DNA of 64,000 nucleotides from Fundidesulfovibrio terrae (GCF_022808915.1 NZ_JAKZFS010000001.1:1008644-1072643); one strand, 5' to 3'. Shown: positions 38,301 to 46,029, counted from the stretch's first letter. Program-made: numbers and translations. Notes: generated by a model not told the origin, from the sequence alone.

Positions 38301-38469
38301 GGGAGGCGGCCAGCTCCTTCACCCCGCGCGGGTGCAGGTAGGGGGCGAGCAGATGCTTGAAGCCGGAGAGGTCTTCGCGGCCGAGAACGTCGCCCACGAT
38401 GCCCAGGAGCTCGTAGTCCTTGCGGTCGAAGAGCAGTTTTTCAGGCAGTGCGTGGGTGCGTGGTTCCAT
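35368..38469 (-). CDS. Giant PHP-like membrane protein of unknown function
   Basis: A 1033-residue protein. Residues 1-150 are helical. Around residues 160-225 is a PHP-phosphoesterase-like stretch (ICFDNHVHDANTKGR, AWIKGIRHLTVIYY, VRIGIEFI) with an HxH pair but an incomplete metal set. A Pro/Ser linker near 385-405 is followed by a cysteine-bearing middle region (CRGHG; KKGCGNN; YCNNHF). Four or five hydrophobic segments lie at about 681-840, and a helical tail closes the protein. An enzymatic or carrier role cannot be read from this. The SD before the ATG at 38469 is weak. It is convergent with the sigma-54 activator gene. Confidence 0.7.
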   Translation of the reverse strand: MEPRTHALPEKLLFDRKDYELLGIVGDVLGREDLSGFKHLLAPYLHPRGVKELAASQGLRIAYAAANMLGSLEIGKAHDRINALRALRDEAMNASVTYLRRNTARVLMQIMKELVRTTGDRRRQLELAHDFRMAATGKPRVIARQLRLYRLLPMPEDWVQICFDNHVHDANTKGRKSATHLIMDAWIKGIRHLTVIYYHFVPPGAAEELLQAAEIMGISVRIGIEFITRFDLKQVKVIWVPKGFRGPADFLGFLREPAMARFMEQGRGLARLHEEQLLHVLDGFNANVLPDFNSYFGMDIPPASRERFLEYIGSGQASLLHLGKYLHAHIHPHLLARFTELQQEYFGADSREDKARIEGLVEEMNILDAEAIVDDYLDALVSPETPAPPDTSSSANAEEASDTAPLYCAAQPPARLIDEITSLRVGSRFILNQQDLECDDVLEVLHDCAGRITHLEVVNLKNSALGAARDSARVALLQQIINAKSVMPLKRWVMNRMAELEADPSPGSADRLERMARILENVPALHGHYRETPLRTSIGSDSTGQSCRGHGMGLVARETLPPAALREVRGKGRDRNPAMVVGMTVEPRVVYEPRESTNPIIDEAFKFARSRQCLRRLGYKPRRDFRCKDFFPTPDGDSNILIMGGVKKGCGNNFELQSEPRSHKRTLESWPYCNNHFKNILKVVAGFIPAFLTFFFTKDWWVLSWLGGFIWFGITGLRNIIQSVLGAGGLARTPLLRWNDYVSWSRLADSLLYTGFSVPLLDYFVKTLLLDRGLGINVATNATALYTTMALVNGAYICTHNLVRGLPRQAAFLNLLRSAFSIPLAMAVSAALAWAISPHDPAAAGAVLQQWAAVISKLCSDTVAAVIEGITDRDSNMRQRLRDYQEKIAQMLSVHERLEVLFPKSDVLAMLADPKQFVNTMSGQQSDLANAVIVNSLDFLYFWMYQPRGRSALGRVMREMDPQTRQIFVSSQYVLLRKREISQLFLDGLLGKNFSKGLAFYLDYADGYLDSLQQLAARTDPMAGGREMLPLRP

Positions 38470-38637
38470 GTTCGCGCCGGGCGTGTTCTCGTGGGTTCTA
38501 ACGTGCCGATATAAAAATCATTCCCTTTGATCGCGCGGGATGTCAAGCGGCGAGGGCCGTCCGGAGTGCTTCTTGACCGCGCGGCGGGATGGTTCTAGGC
38601 CGAAGCCTTGGCGTAAACCTCCACAGACAGGCTGGCC

Positions 38638-39300
38638 ATGTTCGGCATTCATGATTTCGCGCTTTTCGTCGTCTCGGGGATTCTGCTCAACCTGACTCCC
38701 GGCCCGGACACCCTCTACGTGGCCGCGCGCGGCGCGTCCCACGGGTTCAAGGGCGGGGCCGTGGCTGTGCTGGGCATCACCACGGGCTGCTTCGTGCACA
38801 TCCTGGCTGCGTCGCTCGGGCTCTCGGCGGTGCTGGCCACTTCGGCGGCTGCCTTCACCGTGGTCAAGCTGGCCGGAGCGGCTTACCTGCTCTACACCGG
38901 CCTGTCCATGCTGCTCGCCAGGAAGCGGGGCGGCCAGGATGCCCAAGTCCCCGGGGCCGCCCAGGCTGCCGGTTCGGCCGCCGCTCCGGCGGCCCTGCGC
39001 CGGGTGTACGCCCAGGGCTTTCTCACCAACGCCTTGAACCCCAAGGTGGCCCTGTTCTTCCTGGCCTTTTTGCCCCAGTTCATCGACCCGGCCGCGCCAG
39101 AAAAGGGCGTGGCCTTCTTCATCCTGGGCTGCGTGGTTGATTTCACGGGCGCGGCCTGGATGCTCGCCCTGGCCTGGATGTCGGCCCGGGTGGCCCGGGG
39201 AGTGGCCGTGGGCGGGCGCGCTTCGGCCTGGTTTTCGCGCATCGCCGGCGGGCTGTTCGTGGCCCTGGGCGTACGCCTGGCCCTGGCGGACAACGGCTGA
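38638..39300 (+). CDS. LysE/RhtB family amino acid exporter
   Basis: A 220-residue inner-membrane protein with about six helices. The family mark is the N-terminal LLNLTPGPDTLYVAARGASHGFKGG-type motif (PGPDTLYV with the following Gly-rich turn), then GFLTNALNPKVALFFLAFLPQF. Members export amino acids or derivatives. The loop after helix 3 carries an Ala/Gly-rich insertion. It stands alone, divergent from the giant membrane protein. A hairpin separates it from the convergent MoaE-like gene. Confidence 0.88.
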   Translation: MFGIHDFALFVVSGILLNLTPGPDTLYVAARGASHGFKGGAVAVLGITTGCFVHILAASLGLSAVLATSAAAFTVVKLAGAAYLLYTGLSMLLARKRGGQDAQVPGAAQAAGSAAAPAALRRVYAQGFLTNALNPKVALFFLAFLPQFIDPAAPEKGVAFFILGCVVDFTGAAWMLALAWMSARVARGVAVGGRASAWFSRIAGGLFVALGVRLALADNG

Positions 39301-39306
39301 GAACGT

Positions 39307-39340
39307 CCGCGTCCAGCCGGGGCTCCCGGCCCGGACGCGG
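39307..39340. terminator. Hairpin between convergent genes
   Basis: A long GC-rich inverted repeat: outer arms 39307-39314 and 39333-39340, with an inner GCCGGG/CCCGGC. It has no T run on either side, so it is a weak terminator candidate for both the LysE and MoaE-like genes. Confidence 0.5.
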
Positions 39341-39341
39341 T

Positions 39342-39710
39342 TCAGGAAACGCTCAGGTGTTCGGTCTTGCCGATGGCCTCGGCCTTGATGCGGTTCAGGG
39401 CTTCCAGGAGGATGGGGGAGACGTTCTCGCGGATGTCGCCCGCCACGATGATGAAGAGCAGGTCGTCGCCGGGCGTGAACACGCCGGACTTGGCCTCGGC
39501 CATGACCGTGAAGATGCCGGGCTTTTGCGAGAGTTCCTTGCAGATGGCCTCGATCTTGGCCTGGTCCGGATGGACCTCCAGGCGCTCCACGGCGTGGCCG
39601 CCCTGGCGCGAACGGGCGCGGACCACGCCGTTGTGCACCAGCACCATGCCCACCTTTTCGGTGAAGCCGGGCTTTTTCTTCAGTTCGGCGATTTCGCGGG
39701 AAATATCCAT
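39342..39710 (-). CDS. MoaE-like protein (molybdopterin synthase large-subunit family)
   Basis: A 122-residue protein resembling MoaE: an early GMVLVHNGVVRARSRQG in place of the GAVVTFVGTVR region, a conserved-type LEVHPDQAKIEAICKEL helix and GIFTVMAEAKSGVFTPGDDLLFIIVAGDIRE. The usual catalytic Lys region (IWKKE) is not evident; the end reads ALNRIKAEAIGKTEHL. It is therefore family-related but may not be a working molybdopterin synthase subunit. The ATG has AAGGAGG upstream. It starts 75 bases after the soluble kinase gene and may be the last gene of the corrinoid operon. Confidence 0.7.
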   Translation of the reverse strand: MDISREIAELKKKPGFTEKVGMVLVHNGVVRARSRQGGHAVERLEVHPDQAKIEAICKELSQKPGIFTVMAEAKSGVFTPGDDLLFIIVAGDIRENVSPILLEALNRIKAEAIGKTEHLSVS

Positions 39711-39785
39711 GTCGGGCCTCCTTGAGGGCTTGGTCGTTGGGGCGTTGCTGCGTCCGGCGATTCCCGCGTGGACGGCCTTGACGTC

Positions 39786-41579
39786 TTACGGGGCCTTGGG
39801 GGGATCGTCCAGGCTGAAAGTCCTTCCCGGGGCGCTTGCCCCGCGCGGCCTGTGCGTAAGCGGAAGCCGGATCACGAACCGTGCTCCCCGGCCGGGCGAC
39901 GACTCCAGTTCGATGGTCCCGTTGTGGTTGCTGGTGATGATGAAATACGACACGGACAGGCCAAGGCCCGTGCCAACGCCCGGGGGCTTGGTGGTGAAGA
40001 ACGGCTCGAACGCCTTGCGGCGGGTCTTTTCGTCCATGCCCGGGCCGTTGTCCTCGATCTCGACGCGTATGTTGTTCGGTTCGAGCCTGGTCCGCAGGAC
40101 GATGGTGGGCGCGGGGGCGTCCTCCAGGCGTTCGGCCATGGCCTGGGCCGCGTTGCGCATGATGTTCATGAACACCTGCTCCAGCTGGCCTTCCACGCAC
40201 GGCACGGAAGGGATGCCTGGCGCAAAGTCCCGCACGATCCGGATGTGGCGGAAGTCGTAGCGCTTCTTGAGGTCGTAGTCGCTGGCGCACAGGGCCAGGG
40301 CCTTGTCCAGGATGGCGGCCACGTCGCCGGGGCAGTTGCCGGAGCCTCCCTGACGGCAGAAGGCCAGCATGTCCTGCACGATCCTTGCGGCGCGCCCCGC
40401 CGAGTCGCGCACGGATGCGATCAGCTCGAACACCTGCCTGGAGCGGCAGTATTCCTGGATCGAGCCCAGGCCGCAGCCGCTCTCGGCGGCGGCCGCCCGG
40501 TTGGCGGGCGTGTCGTTGGAGAGGCGCATGGAAAGCACCTGGGCGCTCTGCAGGATGCCGCTCAGGGGGTTGTTGATCTCGTGGGCCATGCCCGCCGCCA
40601 GCCCGCCCACGCTCATCATCTTTTCCGTCTGGAGCATGGCCTCCATCATGCGCTTTCGCTCGGTGATGTCGGTGTGCGCCCCGGCCATGCGCACCACCTC
40701 GCCCTGTTCGTTCTTCAGCGACGCCCCCCGGCCGAGAACCCAGCGGTAGCTCCCGTCCTTGTGGCGCATCCGGTATTCAATCTCGAACGACGGCGTCTCG
40801 CCGTCCGCGCAACGCATGTTCGCCCGCATGGCGCGGTCGAGGTCGTCAGGGTGGATGCGGCTTTTCCACGCCTCGGCGTTGTTTTCCAGTTCGTCCGGGC
40901 CGAAGCCGATGATCTCCTTCCAGCGCGGGGAGAAGTACACCTCGCCCGTGCGCAGGCTCCAGTCCCAGATGCCGTCGTTGGTCCCCTGCATGGCCAGGAC
41001 GTAACGCTCCTGGCTTTCCCGGAGCGCTTCGTAGGCGTCGGACAGTTCCCGCGTGCGCCGGTCCACCTGCTTCTCCAGGCCCGAGTACAGGGCGGCGTTG
41101 CGCAGTATCAGCGCCAGCACCGGGCCCAGCTTGTCCAGGGTCTCCAGGATGCTCCCGATGCTCCCGGTGTCCATGAGGTCCAGAAGGAGCATGACGCCCA
41201 CGCGGTTTCCGGTATACTCTAGGGGGATGACCACCGACTCGCCCAGGCCCAGTTCACGCAGGATGTCCCCGATCTCCCCGAAGCCGTCCGGGCGGAAGAC
41301 CGTGGCCCTGTCCAGGCCGTGGCTCAAGCGGGCCAGGCGGTCGATCTCGGGCGTCTCACCCAGGGCGCGTCGCCGCAGGGGCACCGAGGCGACCATGCGG
41401 TGATGGTCCAGCCCGGAATGCTCGGAACATTCCAGGATGAACACCGTGCGCACGCCGATGAGCCCGCGCACCTGGGTGGCGATGTACTCGCCGCACTTGC
41501 CCGGATTGCTGGCCAGGGCCATGATGTTGATGACCAGATCGGAAAAGAGTTCGGAGAACGCCGCCTGCTCCTTGTTCAT
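39786..41579 (-). CDS. Soluble GAF/PAS histidine kinase of the corrinoid cluster
   Basis: A 597-residue kinase without a membrane helix or signal. A GAF-like domain (about residues 25-190; VRTVFILECSEHSGLDHHR), a PAS domain (WDWSLRTGEVYFSPRWKEI), HisKA (AAGMAHEINNPLSGILQSAQ) and HATPase (EDNGPGMDEKTRR, GTGLGLSVSYFII) follow in order. Its ATG overlaps the stop of the DUF1638 gene (ATGA), so it is translated with the methyl-transfer proteins. No response regulator is adjacent. The kinase core is very like that of the kinase at 1209-3530, including the SDYDLKKRYD stretch, which suggests they are paralogues. Confidence 0.88.
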   Translation of the reverse strand: MNKEQAAFSELFSDLVINIMALASNPGKCGEYIATQVRGLIGVRTVFILECSEHSGLDHHRMVASVPLRRRALGETPEIDRLARLSHGLDRATVFRPDGFGEIGDILRELGLGESVVIPLEYTGNRVGVMLLLDLMDTGSIGSILETLDKLGPVLALILRNAALYSGLEKQVDRRTRELSDAYEALRESQERYVLAMQGTNDGIWDWSLRTGEVYFSPRWKEIIGFGPDELENNAEAWKSRIHPDDLDRAMRANMRCADGETPSFEIEYRMRHKDGSYRWVLGRGASLKNEQGEVVRMAGAHTDITERKRMMEAMLQTEKMMSVGGLAAGMAHEINNPLSGILQSAQVLSMRLSNDTPANRAAAAESGCGLGSIQEYCRSRQVFELIASVRDSAGRAARIVQDMLAFCRQGGSGNCPGDVAAILDKALALCASDYDLKKRYDFRHIRIVRDFAPGIPSVPCVEGQLEQVFMNIMRNAAQAMAERLEDAPAPTIVLRTRLEPNNIRVEIEDNGPGMDEKTRRKAFEPFFTTKPPGVGTGLGLSVSYFIITSNHNGTIELESSPGRGARFVIRLPLTHRPRGASAPGRTFSLDDPPKAP

Positions 41580-42178
41580 GCGAGTTTCTCCCCGTCCACG
41601 GCCAGGGCGGCCAGGGCTGCGTCCACGGCGGCTTGCAGGTGCGTCAGACCCGTGGGGAGCACCTCCACGGGCATGCCCAGGAATGAGGCGATATCGTCCA
41701 GGGTGCGGTGCGGCACCGCATGCACGCCCGTGTCCAGGTAGACGGCGCGCTTCATCATGTCGTGCATGAACTCCCTGGCCAGGGACTGCTGCGAGAAGCC
41801 CATTTCGTGCTTGAAGACATCCTCCCAGCGCCCGGCCCATTCCGGCATGAAGAAGAACGCCCCTTCCCGGCGCAGGCTCCGGTAGCGTTCCCGCCCGAGC
41901 ACGATTTCGCAGCAGTTGAGCCCCTGGACCTTGCGCACGCCCTCCCGGCGCGCAAAATCCAGCATGTGGGGGCTGCAGTCCCCGTAGACCAGCGCCAATC
42001 CGCCCGGGCGGCCGCGTGACAGCATGCCGTCAAGCGCGCCGTCCAGGGCGTCCGGGCGCATGTGCAGCATGGAGTCCAGGGTGACGGTCTTCACGCCCCG
42101 CGCGCCGTATCCGAGGGCTTCCAGCTCCTTTTTGAAGATGCCGCACGCGACCACGGCCGGAGCGGATGCGTGGCTCAC
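41576..42178 (-). CDS. DUF1638 family protein
   Basis: A 200-residue cytoplasmic protein with the DUF1638 layout: VVACGIFKKELEAL at the N-terminus, VTLDSMLHMRPDALDGAL, ALVYGDCSPHML and a later QGLNCCEIVLGRERYR. The conserved cysteines (ACG, GDCS, NCCE) and His suggest metal or cofactor contact. The family is usually found near corrinoid methyltransferase genes in anaerobes; its reaction is not known. Both its ends overlap neighbouring genes by 4 bases: the methyltransferase upstream and the kinase downstream. Confidence 0.8.
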   Translation of the reverse strand: MSHASAPAVVACGIFKKELEALGYGARGVKTVTLDSMLHMRPDALDGALDGMLSRGRPGGLALVYGDCSPHMLDFARREGVRKVQGLNCCEIVLGRERYRSLRREGAFFFMPEWAGRWEDVFKHEMGFSQQSLAREFMHDMMKRAVYLDTGVHAVPHRTLDDIASFLGMPVEVLPTGLTHLQAAVDAALAALAVDGEKLA

Positions 42179-43197
42179 GAGGGGCTCCCGTCCGAAAACA
42201 CCGCGTTCCGCACGGCCAGGATGTTTTCAAGCGGCGTGCCCATGGGGACGTCGGCGCTGGTCGTGGCCAGTATGAACCGGGGATCGTCCTGCCTGTCCTG
42301 AAGAACGTCCAGAACCCGGCGGCGGATGGCCTCCGGAGTCCGCCCCGGCATGTGCGGCCCGCTGAGCCCGCCCAGGAGCACGGGATCCGGCCCGAGGGAC
42401 TGCCTGGCCTGGGCGAAGCTGTCGCGCTCGTCCAGCACGAAGCCCAGGAGGTTGGGGACGTCCTTGAAAAGATCCAGGTGCCGCGAAAGCGGGATGCCGC
42501 CGTGGTGGAAGATCACCGGCCCGGGCGCGTTCCCGAAGGCCTCGCGCAGAACCGGCATCACCGTGGTCCCGGCCAGCTCGGGGTTCATGATCTGGGGGTT
42601 GCAGAACATGACCGGGGTGACGATGCACGTGGCGCCGGCGGCCAGCAGGGCCGAACCCATGGCGTGGAAATGGCTCACGGCGACGTGGAGGACGTCCCTG
42701 GCCGCTTCCGGCTCGAACAGCAGAATCTCGAGCCAGCGCTCGATGCCCAGGATCATGGCCGCCAGGTCCGTGGGCGCGGTCAGGATGCCCGCCAGGGGAA
42801 CCCCCGGCCCGAACTCCCGGGACATCAGGCGCACCGACTCCACCAGATAGGCCAGTCCCGGGTCGGACTCCACGTCCACGGCCTTGAGGGCGCGCAGCCC
42901 TGCGTCGTCCCGGATGGCGGGCTTTTTGACGTTGGGGGGACCGTTCTTCTGGGGGGCCAGCTCGCAGCCGAAGGCCCGGCCCTCCAGGGGTAGGACGAAG
43001 GGACTGAAGAGGATGTCGGGGCCGATGGAATCCAATACCGCCCGCTGGCCTTCCAGATAGCGTTCGGGGACGCTGTGGTAGAGGTCCAGGGGGCAGCCCG
43101 TCAGGGCGGCTCCGTACAGGCTCAGGGTGAGGGTGAAGGCCCGCCGGTCGGCGGGTTCGCCGGTGACGGCCGCGAAAACGCGCTGGGTGGAGTTCAC
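42175..43197 (-). CDS. Uroporphyrinogen decarboxylase-family methyltransferase (MtaA/MtbA-like)
   Basis: A 340-residue TIM-barrel protein of the UroD superfamily, branch of methylcobamide methyltransferases that move a methyl group between a corrinoid protein and an acceptor. Visible marks are FGCELAPQ, GILTAPTDLAAMILG, VIFHHGGIPL and MGTPLENILAVRN. The zinc ligands expected in MtaA/MtbA (His-x-Cys and a later Cys) are not obvious: the sites read FHHG and ATTSADVP. The acceptor may differ or the zinc site may be changed. The GTG start at 43197 overlaps the corrinoid protein stop (GTGA). Confidence 0.82.
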   Translation of the reverse strand: MNSTQRVFAAVTGEPADRRAFTLTLSLYGAALTGCPLDLYHSVPERYLEGQRAVLDSIGPDILFSPFVLPLEGRAFGCELAPQKNGPPNVKKPAIRDDAGLRALKAVDVESDPGLAYLVESVRLMSREFGPGVPLAGILTAPTDLAAMILGIERWLEILLFEPEAARDVLHVAVSHFHAMGSALLAAGATCIVTPVMFCNPQIMNPELAGTTVMPVLREAFGNAPGPVIFHHGGIPLSRHLDLFKDVPNLLGFVLDERDSFAQARQSLGPDPVLLGGLSGPHMPGRTPEAIRRRVLDVLQDRQDDPRFILATTSADVPMGTPLENILAVRNAVFSDGSPS

Positions 43198-43877
43198 GGC
43201 GCGACCTCCGGTGCCAGCGCCAGCGACCGGGCCAGCAGGGAGTCGAACAGCGCCGGGGCCTGGAGGGCGCTCTCGGCCGTGCCGTCGCCGCCCACCTCCT
43301 GGACCAGTTCCGGGCGCAACCTGAAGATCGCTCCTCCCACCGCCAACTGGATGCGTCCCTCGAGCCCCCTGCGGGCAAGCTCTTCGCGGACCGACCGGAT
43401 GTTCATGGCCGTGGAGAGCATCATGGCCGAAGCCCCCACCACCCTGGCCCCGGCCGATACGGCCCGGTCCACCAGGTCGGCCGCGCAGACGTCGTCGCCC
43501 ATGTCGATCACGTCCCAGCCTGCGGAGCGCAGGAACACGCCCACCAGCTTGCGGCCCAGGGCGTGGAAGTCGTCCTCGATGCAGCAGAGCACCGCGGGGC
43601 CCTTGCGCTCCCCGGACCACTGCTCCCCGCTGCGGGCGGCGGTCATGAGGACGTCCTCCGCCACCTTCCCGGCCACGTATCCCTGGGCCAGGGATATCCG
43701 TTCCGCCATCCAGTTCTCGCCGATGCGGGTCAGCACCGGTTCCAGCAGGCCTGAAACCATGTTCTTGAACCCCGTGCGTCCGGCCGTGGCGAGCAGGACA
43801 TCCACGGCCTCCGCGCGCCTGGCGGTGATGATCAGGTCGTAGAGCTCCTGGGCTGGATCGGAAAGAGGATGGGCCAT
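43194..43877 (-). CDS. Corrinoid (B12)-binding protein
   Basis: A 227-residue two-domain protein like MtbC/MttC. The N-terminal helical cap (about residues 10-90) is followed by a Rossmann-type B12 domain. The lower-ligand motif D-x-H-x-x-G is present as DDFHALG, with later VGASAMMLSTAMN and AVGGAIF contacting the nucleotide tail. It carries a methyl group or acts as a B12 sensor. The ATG at 43877 has GGGAG six bases upstream and opens an operon with the UroD-like, DUF1638 and kinase genes, joined by 4-base overlaps. A weak promoter (AAGCAA/ACGATA boxes on the plus strand, 43922-43950) lies upstream. Confidence 0.88.
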   Translation of the reverse strand: MAHPLSDPAQELYDLIITARRAEAVDVLLATAGRTGFKNMVSGLLEPVLTRIGENWMAERISLAQGYVAGKVAEDVLMTAARSGEQWSGERKGPAVLCCIEDDFHALGRKLVGVFLRSAGWDVIDMGDDVCAADLVDRAVSAGARVVGASAMMLSTAMNIRSVREELARRGLEGRIQLAVGGAIFRLRPELVQEVGGDGTAESALQAPALFDSLLARSLALAPEVAP

Positions 43878-43921
43878 GCGATTCTCCCGAGCCGACTTTT
43901 GACGGAAAAAGGCTGATTGGA

Positions 43922-43950
43922 ACGATAGGCAATAACTGCGGGCGAAGCAA
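43922..43950 (-). promoter_or_regulatory. Possible sigma-70 promoter of the corrinoid operon
   Basis: On the minus strand TTGCTT (43950-43945) is followed after 17 bases by TATCGT (43927-43922), 45 bases before the start codon. Both boxes are partial matches. Confidence 0.33.
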
Positions 43951-43973
43951 TGCCCGGGCGCATTTCTCACTCC

Positions 43974-44001
43974 TTGATTAATGCGGCTGGCGGGATATAC
44001 T
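43974..44001 (+). promoter_or_regulatory. Sigma-70 promoter of the substrate-binding protein gene
   Basis: TTGATT (43974-43979), 16-base spacer, TATACT (43996-44001). The predicted start of transcription is about 20 bases before the ATG at 44027, leaving room for the GGGAGGA SD. Confidence 0.55.
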
Positions 44002-44026
44002 CGACCTGAAATGAGGGGAGGAACTC

Positions 44027-45196
44027 ATGCGCAGGGGGCTGATCGTTCTTGCAACGGCGTTGGCGCTGGTGTTGTCGTGCGGAGCCCGGGCCTCCAAGAC
44101 GGATCTGACCGCTCCTCTCACCAAGAACGGCGCGAAATGGCGCATCGGATACATGGAAGGCGGGGTCTACGGCAATTATTTGTGGAATCTCAGAGCGCTG
44201 GCGCTGGGCCTTAGGAAGCTGGGATGGATCGAGACGCCCGCGGAGTTCGAACGGATGCACTTCCGGGACGAGAAGGAGCTATGGGAATGGCTCGGCGCGA
44301 ACGCCGCGAGCCGCTACCTCGAGTTCGTCCAGGACGCCTTCTGGTCCGCCGGCTGGGACAAGGAGCGCCGCGCGGTCAACAAGGAAGAGGCCATCGTCCG
44401 CTTCAACCGGGACAGGGATCTGGACGCGGTGGTGGCCATGGGCACCTGGGCCGGGCAGGACCTGGCCAACGACCTCCACACCGTCCCGGTGCTGGTGCTG
44501 CAGTCGGGCAACGCCGTGCAGTCGGGCATCGTCAAGGGCGCGGCGTACTCGGGCTCGCCGCATGTCTTCGCCCACTGCGATCCTGACCGCTACAAGCGCC
44601 AGGTGCGGCTCTTCCACAACCTGGTCGGCTTCAAGAAGCTGGGCGTGGCCTTCGAGGATACGCCGCACGGGCGCGTGTACGCCGCCGTCGATGACGTTCG
44701 GGATGTCTGCCGCCAACTCGGCGTGGAGGTGGTGGAATGCCACACCGTCACCAACACCACCGACCTCTCCCAGGCAGTGGAGAGTTACCGGGCCTGCCAC
44801 GAGCGTCTCGCCGGCCAGGTGGACGCCATGTACATCACCAATTCCATCGTGGTGAAGGCCGAAACCCTTCCGGGGCTACTTGAGCCGTTCAAGGCCGCCA
44901 AGGTGCCCACCTTCGCCCAGACGGGGTTCGACGCCGTCCGCTGGGGGGCTCTCTTGAGCATCTCCCAGGGGGACCCCAGGAGCACCGGGATGTTCTACGC
45001 CAGGACGCTCTCCCAGGTGCTGCACGGCGTCCCGGCGGGGGACCTCCCCCAGGTGTTCGAGGACACGTCGCACTTCGGGCTCAATTTGGACACGGCCAAG
45101 GCCATCGGCTTCGACCCTCCGGCGGGCCTGTTGGTCGCCGCGGAGGTCGTCTCGTCTTCCCCTGGAAGTTCCCCTGAAAGCGGGGCGGCCCGCTGA
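44027..45196 (+). CDS. Exported ABC-type substrate-binding protein (PF04392-like)
   Basis: A 389-residue protein with an N-terminal signal (GLIVLATALALVLSCGARA). The body follows the PF04392 family: WRIGYMEGGVYGNYLWN, a late KRQVRLFHNLVGFKKLGVAF, VDAMYITNSIVVKAETLPGL, VPTFAQTGFDAVRWGALLSI and the closing GLNLDTAKAIGFDPP. The family often binds small organic ligands. No permease or ATPase gene is adjacent, so it may act as a sensor component. It is divergent from the corrinoid/kinase operon. The same fold is fused to a kinase at 1209-3530. The ATG has GGGAGGA upstream. Confidence 0.85.
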   Translation: MRRGLIVLATALALVLSCGARASKTDLTAPLTKNGAKWRIGYMEGGVYGNYLWNLRALALGLRKLGWIETPAEFERMHFRDEKELWEWLGANAASRYLEFVQDAFWSAGWDKERRAVNKEEAIVRFNRDRDLDAVVAMGTWAGQDLANDLHTVPVLVLQSGNAVQSGIVKGAAYSGSPHVFAHCDPDRYKRQVRLFHNLVGFKKLGVAFEDTPHGRVYAAVDDVRDVCRQLGVEVVECHTVTNTTDLSQAVESYRACHERLAGQVDAMYITNSIVVKAETLPGLLEPFKAAKVPTFAQTGFDAVRWGALLSISQGDPRSTGMFYARTLSQVLHGVPAGDLPQVFEDTSHFGLNLDTAKAIGFDPPAGLLVAAEVVSSSPGSSPESGAAR

Positions 45197-45402
45197 CGAA
45201 GCGCATCGCGCCCGCCCTGCGGCGTCCGGTGGGGGCGAAGGAACAGGCGGGAGCCCCTTCCGAGGGATAACCGCGCGCAGTGCGCCGCGACGAGGTTCCT
45301 TGACTGGGCGCGGGCAGGGGAGAGCCAGGCCGGGCGAACCGACTGGCGCAGTTGGTGCGTAACTTGCTTGAAGGCGGTATCGCCGCTGGCGGGAGGTGCC
45401 TT

Positions 45403-46029
45403 TTGCCGATCCGTTCACCACAGGGACGACTGACGTACTGGTGGCTCCCTCTTCTCGAGAAGGCATACGCCGTCATGGACCAGGCCACCCGCGTTGGCCT
45501 TGAGCGGATGGCGCTCAGGCACGACTCGAAGCTCGCCTGTCGTTCCGGGTGCGCCCGCTGCTGCCGTGGAGTCATTCCGGTCAGCGCTCCGGAGCTTGCG
45601 GGGGCATTCCGGTTTTCGGCGCAGCATTGTTCCGGTGGGGACCGCGTCAGGATCGACCATCGCCTGCACCTTCGGGACCAGGGAGAGTGCCCGTTCGTGC
45701 TCGATGAGCGATGCGCGATATATCCGGCGAGGTTTTTCGCCTGCCGTCAATTCTTCATGTTCGGGAAGGCCTGCACCGCGGACGAGAACGTCTGGGAGAC
45801 CAGGCACGACGATATCCCCCATCCCGACTATCCCATAAAGCAGAAGGCGCTTGCCTTGCTGGCCGCGATTTACGGTGTCGAGTCCAGGGAGGCGGCCGAC
45901 GCGCATTTCCTCGAACACTTCATAAGAGATGTTTCTGCTCCGCTGCATCTGTGGAACATGAGCCAGCCCGGAGCCATCATCGCCGATGTAGAGGAAAGGC
46001 GTTTGCATTATCGCCGCGCCGGGTCCTGA
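45403..46029 (+). CDS. YkgJ-type cysteine-cluster protein
   Basis: A 208-residue cytoplasmic protein of the YkgJ (zinc/iron-chelating) family. The cysteine cluster is seen as LACRSGCARCCRG near residue 50, then ECPFVLDERCAIYPARFFACRQF. It probably binds a metal ion or Fe-S cluster; the function is unknown. I chose a TTG start at 45403 because GGAGG lies six bases upstream; frames starting earlier (45352) have no SD. The 206 bases before it are non-coding, with nothing recognisable. A terminator follows about 100 bases after the stop. Confidence 0.75.
   Translation: MPIRSPQGRLTYWWLPLLEKAYAVMDQATRVGLERMALRHDSKLACRSGCARCCRGVIPVSAPELAGAFRFSAQHCSGGDRVRIDHRLHLRDQGECPFVLDERCAIYPARFFACRQFFMFGKACTADENVWETRHDDIPHPDYPIKQKALALLAAIYGVESREAADAHFLEHFIRDVSAPLHLWNMSQPGAIIADVEERRLHYRRAGS

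Noticed and set aside
44060-44090. Lipobox in the 44027 protein (VLSC)
   Set aside because: Leu at -2 is atypical and a good signal peptidase I site (ARA-SK) follows; called as a soluble exported protein.
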